A stretch of 64,000 bases of DNA from Burkholderia pyrrocinia (GTDB taxonomy: Bacteria > Pseudomonadota > Gammaproteobacteria > Burkholderiales > Burkholderiaceae). Location: contig NZ_CP024903.1 of NCBI RefSeq assembly GCF_003330765.1, positions 2,604,001 to 2,668,000 on the forward strand, in the 5' to 3' direction. The translations under genes and the position numbers were made by a program. Shown piece after piece: positions 7,139 through 15,461 of this stretch. Under the pieces are notes generated by a model. The model was given only the letters and a program-made list of their open reading frames with translations, made no database searches and had not been told where the DNA came from. The stretch's first letter is position 1. Every line of letters begins with the position of its first letter.

Positions 7139-9295
7139 CTATACCGACGATCCATTGATGGATTCAAGCAACGACATCGCCTCCGTCGGCGTGATAATCG
7201 AATCAATCTTTCCGTCCTTCATCAGCATGATCCTGTCCGCGGAAAGGACCGTCTCCGGACGGTGGGCGATGATGACGCGCGTGATCTTCAGCGACTTGAT
7301 CGCCCGATTCACCGCCTTCTCGTTTGACATATCCAGATGACTGGTTGCCTCGTCCAACAACAGAATCTTCGGACGCTTGTAAAGCGCCCGCGCCAGCAAA
7401 ATGCGCTGTTTCTGACCACCAGACAGAACCGCGCCCATATCGCCCACGAGGGTGGCATACTTCATCGGCATGGCTTCGATCTCATCCTCGATGTTGGCCA
7501 TTGCCGCACACTTGGCGATCCACTCATGATCCGGACGCGCATCGAATCCCGAGATGTTTTCCGCGATGGATCCGCCAAACAGGATGTCATCCTGCAGCAC
7601 GGTTCCGAATACGCTGCGGACTTTCTCCACACTCATCGACTCAACATCGTCCCCGCCAATGAGGATTCGCCCCCTGGCTCCCTGGTAGATACCCAGAATG
7701 ACATTGAAAATCGTTGACTTTCCGCATCCCGAAGGCCCGATGATGGCTACAGACTCGCCTTCCTCGACCTTGAAATTCAATCCATCGATCACGTTTCGCT
7801 CAAATAGCGAATATTGGAAGAACAGGTCCTTGCACTCGAGGCTGCCAGACAATCTGGCGATATCGCATTCCAGGTCACGGCGCGTTTCCTCTGGCCTTGA
7901 AAGCACGATGTCACCCAGCCGGTCAGCGTGGAGCTGCATGTTCTGAATGACAAACACGTTATCGATGAGCGCGATCACGCGGCTTTCGAACAGCAGCTTG
8001 TATCCGAGGAAAGCGATCAATGCGCCCACCGTGTATTCCCGATCGATGACCAGGGCTGCACCACACCAGACCACCGCAATGTTCTGAATGTCAAATATCA
8101 AGGTCCTGGCGAACTTCAGCCAAACATCGATTTTCAGCGTCTTGATCTTGGCATTCGTTTGATTGACGAACAGCGAGATCCAGGTAAGCCGACGTTCCGC
8201 TTGCTGACCATAGAGCTTGACCTGCCGGATGCCACGAATGGTCTCGAGGAGGTAGGAGCTCTGTTTCGCCCCATGAACGATCTCGTTCCTCGACGCACCC
8301 AGAATCGAGGCGTTGAGAAGCCAGCGCACCGCGATGTACAGAAGCGCGCTGATTAGGACCAGACTGCCCAGCAGCGGCTGGTAGATGAACAGCACGAACA
8401 GGATGACGACGGAGAACACTCCGTCAAGCACCGACTCGACGAATGACGTGGTCAGCATTCGCTGAATGAAGTCGATGGCGCCGAATCGGGACAGCACGTC
8501 TCCCATGTTCCGCTTCTCGTAGTATTCGAGCGGCAAGGAGAGCATGTGATCCAAGACATTGTCTTTCCACTGAACGTTCAGGCTGGTGCTCAAATACATA
8601 AGGAACCAGCTACGCACAGAACCGATGAAATTCTTGAGCAGATAGACAATACAAAAACCTATCGCCAGCGCGCCAATGACATACTGATCGTTGGCGCCGA
8701 TCGCACTGTCAATAACCAACTGGATGTAATAGGGCGACAGCGCCACAAGAAATTCCAGCCCGATCGCCAAAAACAGGATCGTGGTGAGCGCCCTCATCCG
8801 CCCCCGCAGATTGCCCATCAAATGACTCAGGGGAATGTTCTTCTGCCGCTCAATGACGATGAACTCTGGATCTGGCCATACCTCGATGGCCACCCCGGTG
8901 AATGCTCGGGACAAGTCTCCCAACTCTATTTTTCTCTCGCCGTATGCGGGATCGATGATGATGGCGTGCTCGTCGCCTATTTTCCTCAGCACCACAAAAT
9001 GATTGAAGTTCCAGTGCAAGATGCATGGGAGCTTGATCTGCTCGAGACCAGCAATTTCAGTACGGATCGGCCGGCTGGACAAGCCGTTGTGCTTGCACAC
9101 GCGAAGCAGTGATCCCAGCGAGATCCCCTTCAGCGACACGGAGAACTTGAGCCGGAGGTCCCGCAGCGTCACGTGGTGGCCATGGTAATTTGCCAGCATC
9201 GCCACGCATGCGAGACCACATTCCGTCGACTCAGTCTGCAGGACCGTCGGGAATTTCGTGCCAAATAAACGTTCGAAATATGCCTTTTTTTCCAT
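7139..9295 (-). CDS. C39 peptidase-containing ABC exporter (PCAT)
   Basis: The 718-residue protein has three parts. The N-terminal C39 protease domain has Gln20, Cys26 (ECGLAC), His99 (NHFVVL) and Asp115 (DPAYG), all catalytic residues in place. A six-helix transmembrane region spans about 165-425. The ATPase has Walker A GPSGCGKST, signature LSGGQKQR and Walker B ILLLDEATSHLD. Such proteins cut a double-glycine leader and pump the released peptide across the inner membrane. The precursor at 13327-13533 offers the matching Gly-Ala site. It lies 3 nt after the HlyD gene, so the two are expressed together. This is the strongest evidence that the cluster makes an exported peptide. Confidence 0.95.
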   Translation of the reverse strand: MEKKAYFERLFGTKFPTVLQTESTECGLACVAMLANYHGHHVTLRDLRLKFSVSLKGISLGSLLRVCKHNGLSSRPIRTEIAGLEQIKLPCILHWNFNHFVVLRKIGDEHAIIIDPAYGERKIELGDLSRAFTGVAIEVWPDPEFIVIERQKNIPLSHLMGNLRGRMRALTTILFLAIGLEFLVALSPYYIQLVIDSAIGANDQYVIGALAIGFCIVYLLKNFIGSVRSWFLMYLSTSLNVQWKDNVLDHMLSLPLEYYEKRNMGDVLSRFGAIDFIQRMLTTSFVESVLDGVFSVVILFVLFIYQPLLGSLVLISALLYIAVRWLLNASILGASRNEIVHGAKQSSYLLETIRGIRQVKLYGQQAERRLTWISLFVNQTNAKIKTLKIDVWLKFARTLIFDIQNIAVVWCGAALVIDREYTVGALIAFLGYKLLFESRVIALIDNVFVIQNMQLHADRLGDIVLSRPEETRRDLECDIARLSGSLECKDLFFQYSLFERNVIDGLNFKVEEGESVAIIGPSGCGKSTIFNVILGIYQGARGRILIGGDDVESMSVEKVRSVFGTVLQDDILFGGSIAENISGFDARPDHEWIAKCAAMANIEDEIEAMPMKYATLVGDMGAVLSGGQKQRILLARALYKRPKILLLDEATSHLDMSNEKAVNRAIKSLKITRVIIAHRPETVLSADRIMLMKDGKIDSIITPTEAMSLLESINGSSV

Positions 9296-9298
9296 TGC

Positions 9299-10567
9299 CT
9301 ACTGTTTAATTCTTTCCGACGCAGTGAAGATCGGACGCATGAGCCACTGATAGATTCGATGCCGTTCCACCATGATGTCCGAATCGATCATCAGCCCTGG
9401 CTTCAGCGCATAGCGCGTGCCGTTCCCGCTCACGAACTGCCGCTCGAGCCGAACCTTCACCAGATACATCGGTTCCGTCACCGACAACTTGGAACCCAAC
9501 GCGATATCGTCCGGCATCAGGGAAGTTTCGGACATCGAATAGATAATTCCTTTCCCCTGTCCAAACTGCTGATACGGGAAAGCCGAATACCGCACATATA
9601 CGACATCGCCCTTCTTCAAAAAGCCAATGGCTGCGGCCGGAATGAGAAGCCGGGCTTCGATTTCCGCCTGCGAAGGCACCACGAATGACACGGGTTTGGT
9701 GCTGTCGTAATAGGAACCGTCGACACCCTGAATCGCCGTGACCTTTCCCGATGCAGGCGCCTTGATGATGGCTCCCTTCCGGTACTCGGCGGCCAGAATC
9801 TGCTCTTCAAGCGCCAACAGTTCGCCCTTGATCGACAAGATGCGCTTCCCGAACTCCGACTCATCTTTGTCCTTTTCGAAAGAAAGATTAGAGATGTCCC
9901 GACTCAAGGTTTCCGACAATCTTTGCCGTTCGTTGTAATCAATCCTGCTGTTGAACGCCGAGATCGCCTTTTCCGCCATCGCATCCTCGGAGATCGCCTC
10001 CTGGGCCCGTGCCGCCTCGTACCGCCTCAAGCTCGCCAACAGCAACTCATTCTTCTTCCGCACCTCTTTTATCTGCACCCCAATCAGCTTCAGCTCATTC
10101 TGTTTCGAGCGAATCTGATATTCGATGTTTTTCAGGCGACGCGCATAAATCGACTTCTCGGTCTCGAGTTGCCGGTTCAGCAAATCCTTTCGCTCGTTGA
10201 GAAGGTTTATCGCCTCCGTCGAGGTTCCCCGGTTGGCCAGGCCAAAGACCTCAGTCGAAACCAGGAACAGCGGCGCGCCCTTTTTTACGATTTCGTCTTC
10301 CTTCACGAAGTACTTAATGACGATTCCTGGCTTCGGCAGATACACCGGTATCGCGCCGAGCGTCGAGAACAGCTCTCCCTTTGCCGATACTCTTCTCGTG
10401 TAGGACCCGAAGATCAGGACCAGCAGGAGAGACAGGATGCAAACGAGCAGCAACACGAGTATCTTTTTATAAGATCGAGGAAGAAATAGCAGGACATCGC
10501 CATAGAGATTCCTCGCTTCCTTGCGCGCCTCCAGCGCTTCCTTCCTGAATAATTCTCTCTTGTCCAT
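9299..10567 (-). CDS. HlyD-family periplasmic adaptor of the exporter
   Basis: About 422 residues long. One membrane helix lies at about 37-57 (ILVLLLVCILSLLLVLIFGS), followed by the lipoyl half-motif, a long coiled coil (about 120-270) and the returning half with APASGKVTAIQG. This is the layout of bacteriocin-type adaptor proteins that join a PCAT to an outer-membrane channel. The ATG at 10567 is chosen over a TTG three codons upstream because GGTG precedes it at a good distance. It lies 20 nt from the unknown 383-residue gene and 3 nt from the exporter gene. Confidence 0.9.
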   Translation of the reverse strand: MDKRELFRKEALEARKEARNLYGDVLLFLPRSYKKILVLLLVCILSLLLVLIFGSYTRRVSAKGELFSTLGAIPVYLPKPGIVIKYFVKEDEIVKKGAPLFLVSTEVFGLANRGTSTEAINLLNERKDLLNRQLETEKSIYARRLKNIEYQIRSKQNELKLIGVQIKEVRKKNELLLASLRRYEAARAQEAISEDAMAEKAISAFNSRIDYNERQRLSETLSRDISNLSFEKDKDESEFGKRILSIKGELLALEEQILAAEYRKGAIIKAPASGKVTAIQGVDGSYYDSTKPVSFVVPSQAEIEARLLIPAAAIGFLKKGDVVYVRYSAFPYQQFGQGKGIIYSMSETSLMPDDIALGSKLSVTEPMYLVKVRLERQFVSGNGTRYALKPGLMIDSDIMVERHRIYQWLMRPIFTASERIKQ

Positions 10568-10587
10568 CGACACCAATCATCAATTCG

Positions 10588-11739
10588 CTATTCCGGCCAT
10601 CGGCCAAAAAATACGTCCAAATCAGCCGTGAGATAGCCGTCTTCCGCGACGTGCTCGGCAACGAATCGCCGATGACTGTCGATGAACTGCAGCATGTCGG
10701 ATTTGAGCCTCTCTCTGCTTGCCCTTCGTGCCTCGGTATCGCGAACGCTCGTGTTGATGTACTCGCTCGCCGATTCGATCAGTCGTTCCGATGACGCATG
10801 ATCAATCAGCAGCGCCTTGGACAGATTGCGGGCTCGCTTGAAGAGAAGATGATCAAATGGACGCTCTTCTAGCGACAATTTCTTCGCCACCAGACAATGA
10901 GTCGTAGCAAATCGCGAAAGTGGCTCCATAAGGTTCCCGCGAAGTGGGTCACCTTCATTGATCTGTCGCCAGGAACGACAACGCGCGGTTTCGTAGATAA
11001 GGCCATGGAATTCGAGGCTCATCGAGACTTGAGCCGCTTGAATCACCATGTCTGTCCTTTCTTCGGGCAGGAATACATTCGTGAACCGGGCCACATCTCC
11101 ATCGGAAAGCAGGGCTTGCTGGGCGAGGGCGATGTATTTGACGATGGTTGCCTTGGATGCGGCGCACGCCTCTTTCATGCCAATAAGATACCCTCCTTCA
11201 TCCGCGTAGCAATAGATCTCCTCGGGCGTCAGGTCGACCTCGGCCAAGGCACCCTGATGTTCGAGTGCCATGATGGCAAACAGATTGACCAGCCCATGAA
11301 AGAAGCGCGAGGCAATCGAGCATATCGCTGGCACGTCGACCTGCCGGCCAAACACTTGATTGACAAAATAGATTTCCGGCGACTTGTAGCACACGTAAGC
11401 GAGCGCATACATGTCGCCGACACTGCCCCCTGTCTCGCCGATGATTTTTCGATCGCGCAGAAGCGAGGCAGTTTCCCGGATGAATGCAATCACTTCGTTC
11501 TGGTGCCGCATAAGTGCCTGGAGCGATTCCACATTGACCGGCTTATGGGTATCCGCTCGTGAGTCTCGGTAAGGACACGCCCGGTAAGCCGAGCTACCGG
11601 GTTTGTACAACATCGATCGGCCCTCCAGAACCGGGCGACCGTCTTCGTCCAGGCAATCAGGAGGACAAAAAAACATGAAAGCCTTGTTCTGCCTCATGAA
11701 CTCGATGTCGAATGGATAGGGAAGCTCGGATTTCATCAT
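10588..11739 (-). CDS. Unrecognised 383-residue cluster protein
   Basis: I do not recognise this protein. It has no signal peptide or membrane helix and looks mostly alpha-helical. Its N-terminal 60 residues contain FFCPPDC and later ACPYRD, a set of three Cys that could bind metal or a redox centre. The middle and C-terminal parts hold scattered His and Tyr (SRFFHGLVN, ALEHQGAL, ATTHCL) with no motif I can name. Two ATG codons in tandem (11739, 11736) are possible starts. Its position between the JmjC oxygenase and the exporter suggests a modifying enzyme, a chaperone for the precursor, or an immunity factor. It is the most likely novel protein family in the cluster. Confidence 0.8.
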   Translation of the reverse strand: MMKSELPYPFDIEFMRQNKAFMFFCPPDCLDEDGRPVLEGRSMLYKPGSSAYRACPYRDSRADTHKPVNVESLQALMRHQNEVIAFIRETASLLRDRKIIGETGGSVGDMYALAYVCYKSPEIYFVNQVFGRQVDVPAICSIASRFFHGLVNLFAIMALEHQGALAEVDLTPEEIYCYADEGGYLIGMKEACAASKATIVKYIALAQQALLSDGDVARFTNVFLPEERTDMVIQAAQVSMSLEFHGLIYETARCRSWRQINEGDPLRGNLMEPLSRFATTHCLVAKKLSLEERPFDHLLFKRARNLSKALLIDHASSERLIESASEYINTSVRDTEARRASRERLKSDMLQFIDSHRRFVAEHVAEDGYLTADLDVFFGRWPE

Positions 11740-11918
11740 TTTGAAGCGATATCCTACGATCGAACTACGGTTATCTCGCCAATCACCGGCCGCCTAATCG
11801 AATACCCGATTCACAAACCGAATCCAAAACCAATCATGAAAACGTTCCACTACGTGGCAGAACGATGCCGTGTCAGATACCGTTGAATTACACCAGGCAC
11901 GCTAATAAATCTTTCTTT

Positions 11919-13067
11919 TTAAATAATTTCGATTGTTCCGTTCATCGCTAGCGAATAAAGAGCTTCGGACAGCTCGGCACGTGTGCGATCCGGAAATTTC
12001 TCTTCAATTTGAGAAACGTTCACTTGTGGATTCGTGACCAGAAAATCTTTCAGAGGCTGCAGGTCGTCCTGAAACCACACCTTGCCGTTGCTCGTGACGA
12101 GGTAATCGTCTGAAAGATCGCTTCTCAACACGTTGAGACGTAGCTGCGCGTCACACTCGAGCGCATTGACGCTCGCGTTGCCAAGCGTTTCGAGGTTCAG
12201 TCGCGTCTCGAGGATTTGATCCGCTACGTGTGACTCCATGAACTCGCGGTAGCACACGGGATCATTCATGCGCTCGGAGATTACTTCCGCAAGCAGACGG
12301 ATCGTTTCCTTGTCCTGTGCATAATTTTCAAGCGCCATCCGCGCGTGAATACACTCGGGCAACTTCCGGAATACCCATTTTGCGTAATCGATACCAAATG
12401 CCGGGAACGTACCGATAGCGAGGTGCACCGTCGGCTCCCCAAGTGGCGTAACGTTGTGCCACCAGCCTCGGGGAATATAAAAGACATCACCTTCCTCGAG
12501 AACGAAATCGAGATAAGGTTCATCCGGACAAGGATATTTGTGTTCGATATATTTACTTTGATGCATGTATAGCGGTGCCTCGAAGGAGGGGGAATACACG
12601 ATCCAGCGTTTTCTTCCCTTCAGCTGCACCGCGAAAACGTCTCTGGAATCCCAATGCTCACGGTAGGAATCCGTCTTCCCAAATGCAACATATGCGGAGG
12701 TGACGGTCTGGCGCCCGGTAAACTGTGCGACGTCCTTCGCATAGTCATTGAACTTCGGTTCATCGTAGATATGATTGGCGACCAGCGTCCCGCCCTGGCG
12801 CAGGAAACCATAGAGAGCAGGCCTGTTCAACTTGCGCCGCACGTCCCCGACATGAAAGTACGTGTGCACGTACTTCTCCTTGTCGACATTTCCACTCGGG
12901 AATGAAACACGGAAGTGTTCAGACTGAGGATCGCACCTGGAGATGATGTCGTTGATGTCTGCCCAGTGAACGCTCGACGTATCAACCGCCCCCTTGATAA
13001 TAAAGGGCAATCGCTCTTGATACTTCTGCTTGAATTCATCGGCTTTGATCTTGAAATTAATTTTCAT
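11919..13067 (-). CDS. JmjC-type Fe(II)/2-oxoglutarate oxygenase with winged-helix tail
   Basis: The 382-residue protein has the bacterial JmjC (ribosomal-oxygenase-like) core. The metal ligands are His138-x-Asp140 (REHWDSRDVFAVQLKGRKRW) and His204 (IPRGWWHNVTP). The C-terminal 60 residues (FPDRTRAELSEALYSLAMNG) look like the winged-helix tail of the ROX family, which hydroxylates protein side chains. The ATG at 13067 gives the usual family start. It is the first gene after the precursor, which points to hydroxylation of the precursor, with Arg61, Tyr62, Tyr67, Lys57 or others in the core as candidates. This is inference. The gene is clearly distinct from the two PhyH-type oxygenases further down. 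Confidence 0.85.
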   Translation of the reverse strand: MKINFKIKADEFKQKYQERLPFIIKGAVDTSSVHWADINDIISRCDPQSEHFRVSFPSGNVDKEKYVHTYFHVGDVRRKLNRPALYGFLRQGGTLVANHIYDEPKFNDYAKDVAQFTGRQTVTSAYVAFGKTDSYREHWDSRDVFAVQLKGRKRWIVYSPSFEAPLYMHQSKYIEHKYPCPDEPYLDFVLEEGDVFYIPRGWWHNVTPLGEPTVHLAIGTFPAFGIDYAKWVFRKLPECIHARMALENYAQDKETIRLLAEVISERMNDPVCYREFMESHVADQILETRLNLETLGNASVNALECDAQLRLNVLRSDLSDDYLVTSNGKVWFQDDLQPLKDFLVTNPQVNVSQIEEKFPDRTRAELSEALYSLAMNGTIEII

Positions 13068-13274
13068 TTTTATGAAGTCTATTTCAGCTCTGCAGGTTCT
13101 TTGCAGCATCAGTCAAGAAAAAGGCAGTCAATGCAACATCTCCTGCGCACACAATTCCCAACGAACTGATTGAGTTCTCTCGATTCGAGTATCCAACTCT
13201 TACGGACGACACTTGAATCGCACACTCCCTCTTGCAACACTTTGATATTTTGACTGCGTAAGACCGGAGATTTT

Positions 13275-13296
13275 CTGCCAGAAGGTGATCTGGCAG
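13275..13296 (-). other. Hairpin between precursor and biosynthesis genes
   Basis: CTGCCAG and CTGGCAG pair across an 8-nt loop, 31 nt after the precursor stop. No T-tract follows on the minus strand, so it is not a standard terminator. It could stabilise or partly attenuate the transcript so that the precursor is made in excess over the enzymes. That is a common arrangement in peptide clusters. Confidence 0.5.
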
Positions 13297-13326
13297 CCGA
13301 GTCACTGGTTAGCTAGTTAGTTTCAT

Positions 13327-13533
13327 TTACGCGTACACGGTCCCGGAATAGCGCCCGCCTGACTTCGATGCGCCCGAGATGAGCAGGATCTCATCAGACG
13401 TCAACTCGCGGGCGAAGGCATCCATCAAATCATCATAACTGGCACGACTGCTTTCAAGCCGCTCAAGATTGAGCTGGTTCGCTACCGATTCGATTTTAAT
13501 CTTCGAGTGCAGTTGCAGGTTGCTTCCTGACAT
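13327..13533 (-). CDS. RiPP precursor peptide (68 aa, Gly-Ala leader, 13-residue core)
   Basis: The start is fixed at 13533 by AAGGAGA 7 nt upstream. A longer in-frame reading to 13770 has no such site. Residues 1-55 form an acidic, helical leader ending in LTSDEILLISGA. Counting back from the cut, this gives Leu-12, Thr-11, Glu-8, Ile-7, Ile-4, Gly-2, Ala-1, the consensus read by C39 peptidases. The predicted core is SKSGGRYSGTVYA. A Gly-Gly inside the core (residues 59-60) is a less likely alternative cut. The core has three Ser, one Thr, two Tyr, one Lys and one Arg but no Cys, so lanthionine or disulfide rings are ruled out. It heads the cluster and matches its exporter. Confidence 0.85.
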   Translation of the reverse strand: MSGSNLQLHSKIKIESVANQLNLERLESSRASYDDLMDAFARELTSDEILLISGASKSGGRYSGTVYA

Positions 13534-13540
13534 TTTTACT

Positions 13541-13547
13541 TCTCCTT
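13541..13547 (-). promoter_or_regulatory. Strong ribosome binding site of the precursor
   Basis: AAGGAGA on the minus strand, 7 nt before the ATG at 13533. It is the best site in the island and decides the precursor start. Confidence 0.85.
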
Positions 13548-13578
13548 GAGTTATAAAAATTAAAGGCTTGCGTGGTTT

Positions 13579-13606
13579 AGTAAAATTTCTTACGGAAAAA
13601 CGACAA
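13579..13606 (-). promoter_or_regulatory. Possible promoter of the peptide cluster
   Basis: On the minus strand TTGTCG and TTTACT are spaced by 16 nt, in an AT-rich stretch about 45 nt ahead of the precursor ATG. The match to the sigma-70 consensus is modest. No better candidate is seen between the precursor and the island edge, and no cluster-linked regulator gene is visible. Confidence 0.35.
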
Positions 13607-14406
13607 TCCGTCTCAAACACACGACCGCACCGCAACCTCGAACCCACTTCCATGCCTTCGAATCGAACGGCCTGAATTTGAGATAGATGGCCATTAAGCC
13701 GTTGGGTGGCACATCGCAATATTTCATTTCCATTACGAAATACTGTGCCACGAATGCTAATCCAATTCATATGCCCTACACAAGCAGACGGAATTGGTCG
13801 GTAAAGTCAACGCACAGACTTCAGAAGACCCAAAAGCGTCAGGATCTGGTTCCTGCAATCCGAGTTGACCGTAGGCTTGGTCGCTCAACGCTAGGCTGAC
13901 CGCGCTGCTGTCGCGGTTCTTGACTGAGGCAGGCTCGAAAAAGTGGCCGCTGACGTTTCGTAAAATTGGGAGGCAAAGGCAACCCGCCCTAGAATTTTCA
14001 GCCTCATTAAAACTTGAAAAAATGTGAACGAAGAGCGGCACAGACCACAGACTCCTCTATTGACCTGCGCAGGTGCCGCCCCTGAAGGAAGCGAAAATAC
14101 TGGCGAACGTTGTCGCAATTGATGTGGCAGCATCTCCCCTGTCTTCGTGTATGGTGTGCAGATATGCGACGTAGCCAGACGGCCATTTTGAGAAAAACCT
14201 AGCGGCTCAAAGGCGAGAACAGCTGCCTCCATCGCGTCCGGCAGACGAGAATTCTACGGATTGCTCCGCTTTACCTTGACGTCCCTCATCATGAATTGCA
14301 TGACCGACTCATATGTCTCCTTCAACCGGAGGGCACTGCACGTCGATGGCTTCGCATTGCGATGTGCGGTTTAATGCTCGGCACCACCCGCATCAAGAGC
14401 CACGAA
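13607..14406. other. Island edge with no supported gene
   Basis: About 800 nt between the precursor promoter and the LysR gene. Reading frames of 94 and 113 codons on the minus strand lack ribosome sites and recognisable domains. Base composition shifts here from the AT-richer island to the GC-rich chromosome at about 14.2-14.3 kb. The stretch 13.87-14.24 kb is unlike both sides and could be a remnant of a mobile element. I cannot see terminal repeats or a tRNA gene. Confidence 0.5.
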
Positions 14407-15333
14407 ATGCTCGACCTCGACGACCTTCGACTCGTCCGCGCGATCGGCACGTCGCGCTCCCTGGCCGCTGCCGCCCGGCTGCTCGACCTCACGCCCCCCG
14501 CTGTCACGATCCGCCTGCAGCGGATGGAGGCGCGCCTGAACGCAAGGCTCGCCGTGCGGCAGCCGAAGGGGATTGCGCTGACCGACGAAGGGCAGCGGCT
14601 GTATCAGGAAGCCGTCGGCATTCTCGAGCGCGTGGAAGCGCTGCCGGTCAGCATCGCGGGCGACCACGGCGACGTGCAGGGCACGCTGCGCGTCGTCGCC
14701 CCGCTCGGCTTCGGCCGCAAGTACGTCGCCCGGATCGTGCGCGACCTGCAGCGTGCGCATCCGAAACTCGAAATCTCGCTCCACCTGTCGGAAAGCCCGT
14801 TGACCAGCGCGGCGGGCGCCGACGTAGTCGTCCATGTCGGCAGCCTCAAGTCGTCGTCGTGGATCGGCTATCCGCTCGCGCCCAACGAGCGCTTCCTGTG
14901 TGCGAGCCCCGCGTACGCGCGCCGCATCAAGGACCTGAACCATCCGTCCGACCTGACACGATACGACTGCCTGTGCCTGCGCGAGAACGACGAAGACATC
15001 CCGCGCTGGCGCTTCTCGCCCGGTAGCGGTGTCAAGGGCGAATCGCGACGGTCTGCCGTCATCCGCGTCACCGGCGCGCTGTCGTCCAACGACGGCACCG
15101 TCATCACCGAATGGGCGCTCGCCGGGCTCGGCATCGTCGAACGCTCCGAGCGGGACGTCGCCCCGCTGCTCGCGAACGGCAAGCTCGTCCGGTTGCTGCC
15201 GGGCTGGAGCCTGCCGCCAGCGCCGGTGACGGCGTTGTTGCCGTCACGTACCGGCCGCTCCGCGCGGCAGCGCGTTTTTCTCGATGCCGCGCGGCAGTTC
15301 CTCGATCCGCCGCCGTGGCGCGGCAAAGCGTGA
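14407..15333 (+). CDS. LysR-family transcriptional regulator
   Basis: About 308 residues from the ATG at 14407, where the standard LysR N-terminus begins (MLDLDDLRLVRAIGTSRSLAAAARLL). The helix-turn-helix is at about 15-60 and the substrate-binding domain follows. The longer frame upstream lacks homology. It lies just outside the peptide island and next to the amino-acid enzyme gene at 15462 in the same direction. It therefore probably controls that unit rather than the peptide cluster. Confidence 0.85.
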   Translation: MLDLDDLRLVRAIGTSRSLAAAARLLDLTPPAVTIRLQRMEARLNARLAVRQPKGIALTDEGQRLYQEAVGILERVEALPVSIAGDHGDVQGTLRVVAPLGFGRKYVARIVRDLQRAHPKLEISLHLSESPLTSAAGADVVVHVGSLKSSSWIGYPLAPNERFLCASPAYARRIKDLNHPSDLTRYDCLCLRENDEDIPRWRFSPGSGVKGESRRSAVIRVTGALSSNDGTVITEWALAGLGIVERSERDVAPLLANGKLVRLLPGWSLPPAPVTALLPSRTGRSARQRVFLDAARQFLDPPPWRGKA

Positions 15334-15362
15334 GCCGGGGCGCGATCCGCGAGATTTTTCGC

Positions 15363-15401
15363 ATTAAATCCCGCTTAATGGCAGATTAATCCTGCATTAA
15401 A
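15363..15401 (+). promoter_or_regulatory. Array of four ATTAA-type motifs
   Basis: ATTAAA at 15363, TTAAT at 15375, ATTAAT at 15385 and ATTAAA at 15396 recur every 10-12 nt in an otherwise GC-rich region, 60-100 nt before the GTG at 15462. One helical turn of spacing suggests a regulator bound on one DNA face, with the adjacent LysR protein the obvious candidate. Confidence 0.5.
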
Positions 15402-15461
15402 CATGATGCGGGCCAGCTTCCCTACAGTGTCCATCTCGGCAACCTCGCAACAGGACCCACC

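Noticed and set aside
11740..11918. Eight-codon frame (MIGFGFGL) as a possible peptide
   Set aside because: Too short and lacking a ribosome site.
13084..13305. 73-codon frame between the precursor and JmjC genes, considered as a second precursor
   Set aside because: No leader consensus, no ribosome site, and it includes the hairpin.
13534..13770. N-terminal extension of the precursor frame to 13770
   Set aside because: No ribosome site at 13770, an unusual sequence, and a very strong site at the internal ATG 13533.
13757..14232. 94- and 113-codon minus-strand frames at the island edge
   Set aside because: No domain, no ribosome site. Possible relic DNA only.
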